DNA of 64,000 nt. It comes from Zygnema cylindricum (taxonomy: Eukaryota > Streptophyta > Zygnematophyceae > Zygnematales > Zygnemataceae). The DNA lies in contig JBBHKE010000339.1 in assembly GCA_037447655.1 (NCBI GenBank), positions 404,552 through 468,551 of the forward strand. Direction: 5' to 3'. Both the position numbers and the translations under genes were made by a program. A model generated the notes under the pieces. That model saw nothing but the letters and a program-made list of their open reading frames with translations, did no database searches and was not told the origin of the DNA. Below are positions 43,173 to 54,189 of the stretch, in pieces. Numbering within the stretch: position 1 is the first letter of the stretch; every line of letters begins with the position of its first letter.

Positions 43173-43682
43173 TTTACAACAGTTCAATTATAAGTGACAC
43201 AAGTAGACAAATGATATGCTAAGGTTATGATTTCAAAATTATATTGTGTAACAAAACACACCAACATGAAATTTGTAGCTAAAAATAAACATTTGTTTTA
43301 TGACAGTTACACATAGATATAGGTGAAGAATGGTTAGTTAAGTATAGATAGTCAGTTAAAATTGCTAGCGCAACAAACCATTGAACGTTATTACAAAGGT
43401 GACACCCAGTCATCAATAAACCCATTTAATCTCAATTACAATATTTTTGTTGTGAAGTAGACTAAATATAATTATGAACTTCAAAACATGTTTGTTTCCA
43501 CAGAAAAACATCTTACATGGGACATTATCTCGGTTTAAAATTGTCTATATTTGTGTTGTAAATCAAAACACCCCATGGTTGTTATTCCCATATATAATTT
43601 ACATTTGTATAGTTCATCAAAAAACCCACCTGTAGTTGTTCCCAAATATATAGAGTACAAAAACTCTATAAAACCTTAAACA
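43173..43682 (+). mobile_element. Helitron 3' untranslated region
   Basis: AT-rich, contains the CCCATGGTTGTTATTCCC motif (about 43,567) and CCTGTAGTTGTTCCC (43,627). It ends at CACAC (43,683-43,687), the target-site duplication of B2. Confidence 0.65.
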
Positions 43683-43687
43683 CACAC

Positions 43688-44701
43688 TGTAGAAATTAAT
43701 GGTTCTTTTTAGTATTTTCTAGGTCTAAAATTAATTGCAGAAAAAAAAGCCGAGGCAGTCTGCCTTTGACTCCTCTCTTCAGCTTTGTCGCAATCGTAGA
43801 AGGTTGAAGAGGGAGATAGAACCATGGCTGTCAGTGCTATCTAGAGAGAGACATGCTTATGTTTTGGTAAATTTACTAAAAGACTACTTGATAGATCCAA
43901 GATTTGATCGTGGTACTTGCCGTCTGTCAAGCTAGGCGCTAGCGGTTAGCTTTAACCTACAACTCTAGGATCGTTGTTAAGGCATATATGGTTTTACAAG
44001 TATATAAATTGTAAAGCGTGAACTAATTCATTTAACTAAAAAAATAGACATCATGCGTGGATACAGTTTTGTAAGGTATCGCACATTTTATTTCGACAGC
44101 GAAACAAATATTGCGCAACAATTTATGACGGCTACGATTAAAACCCGGTTTTGATCGGACAGCCACAAAAAATGCCAAGATCGCGGAATAGGATTTTGAT
44201 GGTTTTCGGTCACCGCCACATCGAGTGACACGTGGCACGACCACATTGGATTACGACATATCCGGGGATTGCACGAACGAATCCTGATATGACATGTGTT
44301 GTTTGGTTGGCCATGTCCTTCAATGGCCATACTTAAAGTACATCGGCACCTGTACCTTTCTATACGACACAATATTTTAATTGATGCCGTACTTCAGTAG
44401 ATAGAGTTTTAGAGAGGGATAGGACTTTGGAAACTTTGGTAGATAGGACCCTCTCTCCTAGAGAGCTTGTGTACAAAAGGTCAACTTTAACCCTCCATAA
44501 CTTACTACTCAGGGGAGCAAATTCATATAGTCTTTTGTTATTGACTTCACGGAGTCTTTCCTTCACAGGGATGAAGGTGTTCAAAGTTTTTCTCTGTTAA
44601 AGTGACAGTTCTTCTTGCTAAAACACAAACGGGTCAAGGTTATCCTAGAGGCTTCGTTTGAGCTACCTACTCCGAGGACCTATGGTGGTCTCAAAGTTGC
44701 A
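43688..44701 (+). mobile_element. Copia B2 5' LTR
   Basis: TGTAGAAATTAATGG to CTCAAAGTTGCA, 1014 bp. The 5-bp TSD CACAC stands at 43,683-43,687 and 51,125-51,129, so B2 is a complete insertion. An antisense tRNA-like module lies at 43,880-43,965. Confidence 0.92.
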
Positions 44702-45640
44702 AGTTATTGGCCCACCTTCTAGGGTACCCAACTTTAATGGAACAGGCTTCATTTACTGGGAGAGTATGATAATAAAAGCTCTATGTGAGAAAAGGTTTTG
44801 GGGAATAGTGAGTGGACGGGTGAGGCGTCCATCCAGTCTTCGCATCTCTCCAAGGTTTGGAGGAAGCAGATTCACCAGAGATCAGATCCATCTCCAACGG
44901 AGAAGAAAAAAGAAGGGGAGGTGGTGAACAAAGGATAGGAGAAAGAGATGATCACACGGATAACAACCGGTTAGGCATTCATGTCACCTATTCCGAGGAA
45001 CAAGGAGAATGATATCAATACTTGAGACAAAAACAATATGGCGGCAAAGCACATCATCCTCCGCCATCTTACTCAAAGGCTTGCATCTGCTCATTTGCAT
45101 GTAGAGAGGACATTTGATCTTTGGGTGGCTCTTATAGAGATGTACCGAAGTAGTACGATTTAGCAACAAAAGTTGGGTGATCAAAAAATAAACGCATATG
45201 TAATCAAGGGGAGGAAGATGTTGGATTTTTGTAATGAGCTTGCAACACTTTTTATGGAGCTAGAGAGTGCTAGACAACTTGAAAGTGAAAAGATGAAGTT
45301 CAATTGCTTGCTCATGAAGTTAAAAGATGAGTTCGAGAACATAGTCAACCATGTGCTGGACCTGCCATACTCAAGGTGGATATGGAATTTTGTGGTAGGG
45401 ATGATTCTCGTTCGGGAAAACACGATAGAGATCCGAAGGGGAGGAAAGAGTGGGCAAGCCTTGGTAGCTCGGACCGATTGGAGGAACAACTATTCTAGGA
45501 AATGGTCAGAAATTATGGAGGGGGGAGGCAAAAAAATCACACCAACAAGTTTGGACCAAGGGCTCCCAAAGGTTGGTGTCATTTTTGTAAAAAACCAGGG
45601 CACTACATGACGATGTGCACTAAGCTAACCGAACTTGTGT
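44685..45640 (+). pseudogene. Copia B2 gag
   Basis: An ATG at 44,685 inside the LTR end would give MVVSKLQVIGPPSRVPNFNG, which reads through the primer-binding site into GFIYWESMIIKALCEKRFWG. After a shift, MAAKHIILRHLTQRLAS and, in 45,173-45,610, KMLDFCNELATLFMELESAR and LKDEFENIVNHVLDL. The zinc knuckle is CHFCKKPGHYMTMC (about 45,571-45,612). The start overlapping the LTR end is also seen in B4 (MEVSELQVIGPPS). Confidence 0.85.
44702..44716 (+). promoter_or_regulatory. Primer-binding site of B2
   Basis: AGTTATTGGCCCACC matches the complement of the plant tRNA-iMet anticodon arm at 13 of 15 positions, directly after the LTR. Confidence 0.62.
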
Positions 45641-46180
45641 TAAAGGAGGGGTAGATTGGTGGACCTCCAATAGGAAAGAAAAAAGCTCTTGTGACTCAGG
45701 TTCACGAGGAGGAATCCGAGGACAAGGAAAGTGAACTCTTGCTGGATGAGGAGTTGGAGACAAAGACCGAGGTGGAAATTCTTCGAAAGGAGAAGTGTGC
45801 TTTTGAAGGTTTGAAAGATGAATGAGGTTAGATTGTGGATTCTAGTGCCTCTATCCACATGTGTAAGGATAAACACCTGTTCACTAAGATGAGAAAGATT
45901 CTCACTGTAGAGATAGAGTATGGGGATGGGAGGGTAGTCACTACTACTATGGTATGATCAATAGATCTGCATGTCTTACTAGAGGGAAAGACATCCAAAG
46001 TGACATTCTCTGATGTGTTGTTTATTCCAGAGTTAAACAAAAACCTAATCTCAACATCTGTGTTAGAAGATAAGGGTTTAGAGACTAGCATTAAGAAGGG
46101 AACATTTAGTGCTAACTTGAGGAGGAAGTTTATTTCACTGCTGAAAAAGGTAGCCAAGGGAGGTTTAGGCTGATTTTAAG
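45641..46180 (+). pseudogene. Copia B2 protease
   Basis: LLLDEELETKTEVEILRKEK, then IVDSSASIHMCKDKHLFTKM, with the active site Asp-Ser-Gly changed to Asp-Ser-Ser, and GDGRVVTTTMV, SDVLFIPELNKNLISTSVLE. Stops at about 45,823 and 45,957. Confidence 0.8.
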
Positions 46181-46189
46181 CAATGAAAA

Positions 46190-47195
46190 GAACAAACTTT
46201 ACTATGTTGGTGTTTATCCTATTATGTTGTGGCATAAGAGGCTTGGACATGTGCATTTAGATAAGTTGAAGGAAATGAAAAAGATGTGAATATTGGAAGG
46301 AATTCAATTTGGAGAAATTGAAAGCCTTAGTGACTGTAGTGGTTGTGCTCAAGGTAAGGCACATAGATTACCCTTCCCAAATGAAGCCATTTATAAAGGG
46401 GAAAATGTGTAAGACTTGGTACACATTGATATTTGGGGACCAGCCAAAGTGCTCTCACCCAGTGGTAAAAGGCTTATGATGACAATCACTGACGATTAGT
46501 CATGATATTCTACAGTGTATTTTTTGAAAAATAAATCAAAGGCCCCACAGGTTTTCAATGAATATAACGCATGGAGTGAGAAACTCCATGAAACCTCTAT
46601 TAAGAGAGTAAGGAGTGATAATGGGGGGGAGTATACCTCCAATCAGTTTGAGGATTTTCTGAGAGAAGATGGAGTGCAACACCAGAAGACAGTTCCCGAA
46701 AATCTTGAGCAGACAGTGTACCTGAGTGGTTAAATAGAAATCTAAGTGATAGTGCCAGGAGTATGCTCTCGGATAAGAAAATAGGAAGGAGATTTTGGGT
46801 CGAAGTTATGAAATGTTCAAATTATCTCAAGAATAAAGTTCTTACCTTAGCATTAAAAAGGCCAAACTCCTTATGAGAGATGGACCGGCCGAAAACAAAA
46901 TGTTTCACAGATAAAGGTTTTCGGTATTCAAGTTTTCAACCTGGCCACAGATCAGTCAAATTAGAAGTTCGATCCGAAAGGAAAACCAAGATTCTGCTAG
47001 GATATGATGAAGATGTAAAAGGATATAGAGTCTATGGTCTCAAGAGAGAAGATATAATCCTAGTAAATCATCTAGTGGCCATGGATGAAGGGAAATCTAT
47101 AGATCCGTTTAAGCATACAAAGAGAGTCAAAATCATAGTCGAGTCACAAAATTGTGATGACTTTGAGCTTCCTTACTTTCCAAGTTTTTGAGAAG
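46190..47195 (+). pseudogene. Copia B2 integrase
   Basis: MLWHKRLGHVHLDKLKEMKK, CSGCAQGKAHRLPFPN, LVHIDIWGPAKVLSPSGKR, then VRSDNGGEYTSNQFEDFLRE. The region of the catalytic Glu (PENLEQTVYLSG) is frameshifted. The C-terminal part, KCFTDKGFRYSSFQPGHRSV-type frames and ILLGYDEDVKGYRVYGLKRE, runs to FELPYFPSF and a TGA near 47,190. At least four stops. Confidence 0.85.
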
Positions 47196-47916
47196 ATGAT
47201 GATCTTGCAGGTACAAATCAAAACGAGGAGGATTCAGCCGTGGAACCCCTAGTGCCAACTCCAACAGAAGCGGAAGACGTAGTGGAAATAGACCCCGAAT
47301 TAAGGGATAGGGGAGAAGTCGAAACTGTTCTAAAGAATCTAAGAGAGCCATCCATTCCGGCATCAAAGTTTGAGGGTGGAAGGAGAAGCAGCAAAAGAAT
47401 GCAAGATAAACAACTTAACATCAAGGGAACCAAACTATCTCATCCTGATAAACCCTAGACTTATCATGAGGCGATGAAATGTCTTGAGAGGAATTGGTGG
47501 AAGACAGCCATTAATGAGGAAATGGATTTGATAATGGCAGCCAATACGTGAAAATTGGTGGACTGTCCCCCCGTTAGGAAGCCAATCGGGTGAAAGTGGG
47601 TATTCATATTGAAACTCAACCCGGATAGCACTATTGAGCGATACAAGGCTCGGTTAGTGGGGAAGGGATTTTCCCAAAAAAAGGGAATTGACTACAAGGA
47701 GACTTTTGTTTCGGTCGTCAGGTTTCCCTTTGTTTCGATACTTGATAGTATAGCGGCAGCAAAAGACATAGAAGTGCATCAGATGGACATCAATACGCCC
47801 TTCCTACATGGAGTGTTGGAAGAGGAGATTTTTATGCGACAGCCCGAAAGATTTGTGGAGCAAGGGGGGTAGAGCAAGGTATGCCTATTGATCAAATCTT
47901 TGTATGGGCTGAAACA
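47196..47916 (+). pseudogene. Copia B2 reverse transcriptase, N-terminal half (left of LTR insertion)
   Basis: Linker EAEDVVEIDPELRDRGEVET and GGRRSSKRMQDKQLN, then RT: YKARLVGKGFSQKKGIDYKE, VVRFPFVSILDSIAAAKDIE, HQMDINTPFLHGVLEEEIFM, and LIKSLYGLKH at 47,890-47,916, where the solo C LTR interrupts it. Confidence 0.85.
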
Positions 47917-48918
47917 TGAAAATATGTGTCCTCTATTGGACCACAGAATATAGGAAGCCTCTAGATAGTTTTCACTAACCCACTTCAAGCCACAACCACT
48001 GCTGCCCAAGAAGGCAAACTAACAGTTTGATTGCACCCCTCTATAGCCTAAACTCCCTTGAGTCCGTAGGAAAAAGAATCACTGAAAATGGCCAACCAGC
48101 CGATTAGTTATGAGCCGGCAAAAGTGCCAATTTATACAAAGCCCTCTTAAAGAGAGAGGTGACTACCTACCAAAATTTCTTAAGTCCTAAACCTCTCTCA
48201 AAACCCCTCTCTATTGAAGTACGAACCTATCATATAATTGTAAAGTACAGAAAGGTTTTATGGCAGATGTCTTTTCTATACGCCCGGTGTACGACAAGGC
48301 TAATAAGTGGACGCCTGTCACTTTTCCACTCGTTCGTATATTCTTTGGGATTCCTGCGACCGAATGTCATCCTTCCACGCGGCGCCAGGTCATGCCACGT
48401 CCATAAAAGCCAAAGTGACCATTCCGCGATCTCGGCGATGATGTGCGCCGTCGGATTAAATCCAACATTTAATGTCGACCGTTGAAACAAATGTCTGATT
48501 CATTTGTTTCGTGCGAAATGACGTTCGCACTAAACCTTAACAAGTTATATGTTCATTCGTCCATATTTCAATTAAATGGTTTCATTATTATACAATAGTT
48601 TAAATACTTATCAAACCATATTTCCCCTAACGGACTTCTACGACAGACTGGTTAGAGATAACGGCTAAGCCGCGCTCTGCCGGTCGGGGGTTCATGCCGG
48701 TCGGGGGTTCAAGTCTTGCCGGACTCAACCTTTTATTGAGAGTGACTTAAGTCACTCTTTAGTCCTTTCTATGGAGCTGAGGCAGCCATGGCTCCATCTC
48801 TCTCTCTCTCTTTCAGTGACTACAAGAAGTATAGGGGCAAGAGAGAAGAGATGGAGGTAGGCTGCGTGTATTTTCTTTATCTGTTTCCCCAAATTATTTT
48901 CGACCTAGAAAATACACA
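47917..48918 (-). mobile_element. Solo LTR of family C inside B2 reverse transcriptase
   Basis: Flanked by exact AAACA copies (47,912-47,916 and 48,919-48,923); removing it restores LKQAPRQRNKKLDEF. It matches the C LTRs at 57,468 and 60,788 in reverse orientation; 1002 bp. The start is shortened. It contains the clearest tRNA-like module, on the plus strand at 48,645-48,730, with a 17-bp B-box segment duplicated (48,678-48,694 and 48,695-48,711). Confidence 0.9.
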
Positions 48919-48923
48919 AAACA

Positions 48924-49365
48924 AGCACCCCGGCAACGAAACAAGAAGCTCGATGAGTTTTTTACAGGTTTGGGATATATTCGGATTAGATCAGATCACT
49001 CAATTTATTTTTTTGAAGATGAGGAAGGAATTATTTTTATTGCAATTTATGTTGATGATTCGCTTGTTTTAAGTAAATCAATAGATAAAATAAATAAGTT
49101 GAAAAATGATCTCAAATGAAGATTTGAGATGAAGGATATAGGAGAAGCAATGTATATTTTGGGAATTCAGGTAGAGAGAGATAGAGAAAGAGATATAATA
49201 AAATTAACTCAAAAAGATGCCATTGGAAACATGTTTGAAAGATTCCAAACGGACAAGGCTAATAGTTGTACCACTCCTATGGAACTAAAGAAGGGAAGTG
49301 AGGGGAGTATGGAAGAGGGAGTTATAATCTTGGATGATGAGCTGGGCTCGGAAGAGAAAAGATTT
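48924..49365 (+). pseudogene. Copia B2 reverse transcriptase, C-terminal half
   Basis: APRQRNKKLDEF is in shifted frame, then IFIAIYVDDSLVLSKSIDK carries an intact YVDD catalytic motif. KDIGEAMYILGIQVERDRER and CTTPMELKKGSEGSMEEGV complete the domain. The YVDD is intact here but changed to NVDD in B1. Confidence 0.87.
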
Positions 49366-50044
49366 ATGCAGACCATCCCTTATAGACAAGTAGGGGGCAG
49401 CCTAATATATTTCATGAATTGTACTTGTCCGTACATAGCTGTTGTTGTAGGAGTACTAACTAGGAGTCTGAATGCTCCCACTAAGAAAGATTGGGAGGCA
49501 GCTAAGAGAGTCCTTAGATATCTCATAGGGAATAGAGATCTATGGTTGTATTTGGGTGGGAACAATAGTGACATCACCACTTGGAGTGATGCCAGCTATG
49601 GGGATGCTCCTATGAGAAGATACACTTCTGGGTATGTATAGTATGTGGGTGATGGGGCTTGCTGTTGGAGCAGCAAGCAACAAAAGACCATTGCTGAGTC
49701 CACCATAGAGGATGAGTACATTGTCTTGTGCTCTGCTGTAAAAGAATTTATGTGGGTCAAGTCTTTGCTTGGTGAACATGGTCATCTTAAGAGTGGTGTT
49801 CAGAAAGTATTTTGTGAAAATCACGCAACTATTGCCATTTTTGCTAATCCCAAACACCATTTTAAAGCAAAACATATGGACATTATACTTAGCTTCGTTA
49901 GGGAAAAGGTAGAAGACACAATAATCAACTTAGAAAATAGAATAGATAGTGAAATGGTAGCAGATATGATGTCCAAATGAGTGCCTTCTCTAAAGCTAAT
50001 TTTTTGTAGGGAGAACTGTGGTCTGAAATTAAAAGATAACTAGA
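49366..50044 (+). pseudogene. Copia B2 RNase H
   Basis: The frame 49,129-49,641 reads from RT into RNase H: TIPYRQVGGSLIYFMNCT, RVLRYLIGNRDLWLYLGG, TTWSDASYGDAPMRRYTSGY (catalytic Asp), one TAG at 49,639, then GACCWSSKQQKTIAESTIED and NPKHHFKAKHMDIILSFVRE, MVADMMSK. Only about two stops, so this is the best preserved RNase H in the window. Polypurine tract AAATAAGGGGAG precedes 50,057. Confidence 0.9.
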
Positions 50045-50056
50045 AAATAAGGGGAG

Positions 50057-51124
50057 TGGAGAAATTAATGAATATTTTTAGTATTTTCTAGGTCTAAAAT
50101 TAATTGCATAAAAGAAGCCGAGGTAGTTTGCCTCTAACTCCTCTCTTCAACTCCCATTCTTGTCACAATCACTAAAGGTTGAAGAGGGAGATAGAGCCAT
50201 GGCTGCCTGTGCTATCGAGAGAGAGACATGTACATGTTTTATTAGATTTACCAAAAAGGGATTTGAGAAATCTAGGATTTGATCCTGGTACCTGCCGTTT
50301 GTCAAGCTAGCTGGTAGGGGTTTGCTTTAACCCATAAGTCTAGGATCGTTGTTAAGGCATATATGATTTCAAAAATATATAAAGTGTAAAGCATGAACTA
50401 ATTCTTTTAATTGAAACTATAGACGTCGCGCATGGATAAATTTTTGTAAAGTACGGCATACGGTACCGTTCAAAAACAAATACCGCGCATTTTGTTTCTA
50501 CCGCGAAACAAATATCGCGCAACGATTTATGATGGCTACGATGAAAACCCAGTTTTGATCAGACGGTTGCGAAGAATGTCGAGATCGTGGAATGAGATTT
50601 TGGAAGTTTTCTTTCACCGCCACATCGACTAACACGTGGCACGACCACATTAGATTACGCCATCTCCGGGGATTGCAATAACGAATCCAAATATGAATTG
50701 TGTCAACCGGTTTGCCATGTTGTACAATGGCCGTACAAAAAGTACATTGGCACATGTACCTATTTGTACGACATTATATTTTGATTGGTGGCGTACTTTA
50801 GTAGATAGAGTTTTAGAGAGATATAGGACTTAGGAAAATTTGGTAGAGAGGACCCTCTCTCCCAGAGAGCTTCTGTACAAATGGTCAGCTTCTGTACAAA
50901 TGGTCATTTTTGACCCTCCATAACTTACTGCTCAGGGGAGAAAATACAGAGATTTTGTTTGTTATCAAATCAGGGGAGTCTTGCCTTCACGAGGTGAAGG
51001 TGGTCAAAGTTTTTGTCTGCCAGGGTGGCAGTTATTCTTGCTGACACATAAAGGGGTCAAGGTTATGCTAGAGGCTTCGTGTTAGCTGCGTACTCCCAAG
51101 ACCTATGGAGGTCTTAGAGTTGCA
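50057..51124 (+). mobile_element. Copia B2 3' LTR
   Basis: TGGAGAAATTAATGA to TTAGAGTTGCA, 1068 bp, followed by TSD CACAC. It has a small duplication (GGTCAGCTTCTGTACAAAT region, about 50,870-50,905) absent from the 5' LTR. The sequence after it is Helitron tail, which fixes the LTR end at GTTGCA. Confidence 0.92.
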
Positions 51125-51171
51125 CACACAACACGACCTTTGCATGTGTATCGGGCATTGATTTACTAGTA
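51125..51171 (+). mobile_element. Helitron 3' terminus
   Basis: After the right copy of CACAC the Helitron resumes: AACACGACCTTTGCATGTG, TATCGGGCATTGATTTA, then CTAGT at the end. Plant Helitrons end in CTRR(T) after a short hairpin. This joins correctly to 43,682 when B2 is removed. Confidence 0.7.
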
Positions 51172-52022
51172 AAATTTAAATAGCGAAAGATCCTTTCTCA
51201 TATATGAAAACAACTTATTATTTATCTTAAATAAAAAAATGTTGTACGAACGGTCAACGTCTACTCCTCGATTTAAAAAAAAAATAAAAAAAATGCGTGG
51301 ACTAATGACATTTTGATAAACGAAAAGAGATTAATGTTTTGCTGGTAGAAACATTTAAATTTGTCGGCCGTCTTCCGCAAGCTTCCTAAGTCCCAACCTC
51401 ATATTTTACGTCAGATTATCAGTACACTATACCATGTATCATTATTAGTGTTAATGTTTTTTTCGTCTCTTAAAAACAGCTTTTATCCGTACACACTTGT
51501 CATATTGTGGATATGACGATTGCGATTGAAAGAAAAGATTCTCACCTTCCGATTGGAAATCTTAGATTGAAAATCCGACAAGTGTGTACAGAGAAAAGAT
51601 ATTTTAAGTGGCGAAAAAACATTAAGACTAATAACAATTCACAGTGTGCTTTGTTCGACGATATGTTGTTTTTTGTTTGTAAGGAGGTGTGGATTTTTTT
51701 TTTTTTGGGAAAGTTTTTTTTTTTTTGAAGTAATTTTTTTTTGGACTGTACATAATTCTTTCAACTCCGTACACAAAATCAAATCTGGATGCCTCCGCAG
51801 CAAAACAAAAGTACGTCCACAGTTTTTTTTTTTTTTAAAGCTGTTAATTTTTGTCTCTAAAGTACAAAAAGTACACCATGAATAGATAATTACTGTAAAT
51901 AATTTATTAGTGTAATGAAACAAATATTGTTGTCACTCTATTTTTAGTTCAAAGGCCTAACGCCAAAAAAACATTAACTCTAATTTACAGATATTAATTT
52001 AAATTAGCGATTATCCCCCCTC
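51172..52022. other. Noncoding stretch with T tracts and a short inverted repeat
   Basis: No coding signal. GTACACACTTGTC (51,489) and GACAAGTGTGTAC (51,576) form an inverted pair 75 bp apart. Long T runs lie at 51,693-51,850, which generate chance low-complexity ORFs. Confidence 0.5.
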
Positions 52023-52030
52023 CTTATTAC

Positions 52031-52440
52031 TAATGTTGGGTATCGGGTAACATCATATCGCGATAAGTTCGATATTCAATTTATCGATTATTGATTGGTA
52101 AGAGGCCTCGATATATCGTATCGGGACCAACATATTATATGGCGATATATTTCATAAAAGATGGGTGTCCGTACAGACCTTTAACAAAATAGCGTACGCA
52201 AAATCTTTGCGCCCCCCCCACTCAGCGCCCTCCATGAAAAGGGGGTAGGTTTTGAAAAAAATATCGCCTAGCGTCACTCCAATATATCGCGATTGAAATA
52301 TATCGTGATATTGGACGATATATCACTCAAATATCGCGATATTAAGCTCCTCGATATATCGAAGCTATATATCAATTATCCGGTACCGAAATTTCAGTAC
52401 ATATCGAATATCGACAAGGGACCTATGATGCCCAACATTT
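52031..52440. mobile_element. hAT-type MITE with perfect 8-bp TSD
   Basis: Flanked by CTTATTAC at 52,023-52,030 and 52,441-52,448. Ends TAATGTTGGGTATC and GATGCCCAACATTT are imperfect inverted repeats, as in the E2 copy. The 410-bp interior is rich in GATATATCG phrases. No ORF. Confidence 0.88.
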
Positions 52441-52448
52441 CTTATTAC

Positions 52449-53127
52449 TAGGAATCAATCTAAGTGTGCTTTCTCATGTCAACGTCACTCATTTTCACGT
52501 CTTGACGCCGTTCTTATGTACTTTTTGTGCTTTTTGTGTACTTTTTTTGAATTTTTTTATAATTTTAACTAAACAAAGAGCAATTTTAGTATGGACTAGC
52601 ACATTTGGTATACATCACCTATAAAAAACCACTAAATTTAGTATAATTGAAAATAATCAAACCGTACCTATATAAGCGTAAATAAATAAAAAAAAACTAT
52701 TGATTCTAGTTCAGGTACGAGGGTCAAAATTTACGCTCGTTGAACTAATGTTATTAACACTAATAGAGATCACAATTTACCATAAACAAAAAATTGGGGG
52801 ATAAACCCGAAAGTAGAAAACAACATAATAGGAACAAAAATGGGAAAGTTACGGCCAAGATAAAATTGGCCATAGGGAACGTGACAAAAGAACAGGCAAG
52901 ATATTTAGGGTTCATCGCCACTTTAACATGACATCTCACAATTTGCGGACGATAAACCCTAATAATAAATAGGATCCCTTGGTGGAATATGTCGATGGTT
53001 ATACCTATCATATCCCACCATGATTCGTTGGAGATTGAGCTCGATGATGGGCAACTAATACAAGTTGACGTTGAAAAACAACTACAAGGCTCGATAGAGG
53101 ACTCCCTCAACCTCTAGATTTAGAGTA
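52449..53127. other. Noncoding; short unassigned ORF
   Basis: A 42-codon frame from 52,988 (ATGTCGATGG) to 53,116 has no recognised family. Otherwise AT-rich, nothing seen. Confidence 0.35.
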
Positions 53128-54000
53128 CGACCTCATGGAATTGTAACTTAGGGAACTTACTTTGTATTGTAGCGAAGATCCTCCGTACACGTTTTTCAAG
53201 TGTACCAATGTGAACATCAACATTGTTACTTAAGGCAGTGACGATTGTATACGTCGACAATGTTCGTGACGGCTGTCACCTTATACAATTTGTCTTGACC
53301 CACCGTATGTTTTGAAAATTTTTTGTTACGTCATAAGACACATCATATTTTTTCAAACGTTATAGTATGTCGCATGTCTTTGTGTGACATGGTAGACGTA
53401 AAACTTTCTAGCTTGTGTTGTTCATGGCATAACAAATGGTTGTGTTTGCCTCTCCTATCTGGTCGCCATGAAAAAATAAAGAATTATTGAGGCAACTACA
53501 AAATAAAAAGCATTTTTTTTTCGGCGCGTTTGTTAGATCCTTCCCAACTTGACTTGGTTTGTGCATCTGTTGTGGCCCTCAAGATTTTGCCTACCTCTAA
53601 TGGTGTCGCGAAGTAATGAATTTTGGAGTGAAAGAGAGGCAAGGTAAGGAATATGAGAGAGGCGCGAGATACAATGGCGCCTTCACATATTTTTCACCTT
53701 TTCGTGAAATGGCATTACGTGAGACCCCTACGAAGCAAAATTCCGTAGAAGATGCAAGTGGACAAAATAACACAACTGTGTACTTTTTCTCCCCGTCTGA
53801 AAGCAATGTTTCTTTTTCTTAAAATACATTGCCAATATATTTTACGGTAAAGTTTGGAGATGTGGTGGTCGTTGGTCAAAACCACATAACGAAAACATAT
53901 GGTACGTTTTAAGTTTGAAGATGACGCAAATTGTACGCTTCATTTTTGCAATTTCTCCGTACGATTGTAACTTTAACAATACGACACTGTCATGCTGCAT
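53128..54000 (+). mobile_element. Family F element, diverged copy
   Basis: Matches F2 (35,333-36,114) at its start (ATTGTAACTTAG, TTTGTATTGTAGCG), in ACGATTGTATACGTCGACAA, in the GACATGGTAGACGTA region and near the end (GATGACGCAAATTGTACG). The terminal AGGGTGTGTCCCC is not kept, so limits are approximate. Confidence 0.5.
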
Positions 54001-54002
54001 AG

Positions 54003-54135
54003 TATTAGCTACACGCATGCACGATTATTTGGCACGCGCGCACGATAGTTTGCACGCCTGCACGATTTTAGGCACGCGCGCACGATATTTGACACGCGCG
54101 CATGATATTATGCACGCACGCACGCATGATTTTTC
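54003..54135. repeat. CACGCGCGCACGAT minisatellite
   Basis: About six units of roughly 20 bp (GCACGCGCGCACGATATTTG) in a row. The alternating CGCGCG core is the kind of sequence that can adopt Z-DNA. Confidence 0.75.
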
Positions 54136-54189
54136 GTTCGCACCTACGATTTTCTCACGGTCGCTTATTTATTGTTTGTTCATTGTTTG

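Noticed and set aside
48645-48730. Functional tRNA gene
   Set aside because: The acceptor stem is not evident and the B-box segment is duplicated; it recurs in each LTR of the family, so it is an LTR module, not a host gene.
51639-51923. Lys/Phe-rich ORFs on both strands
   Set aside because: Produced by long T tracts.
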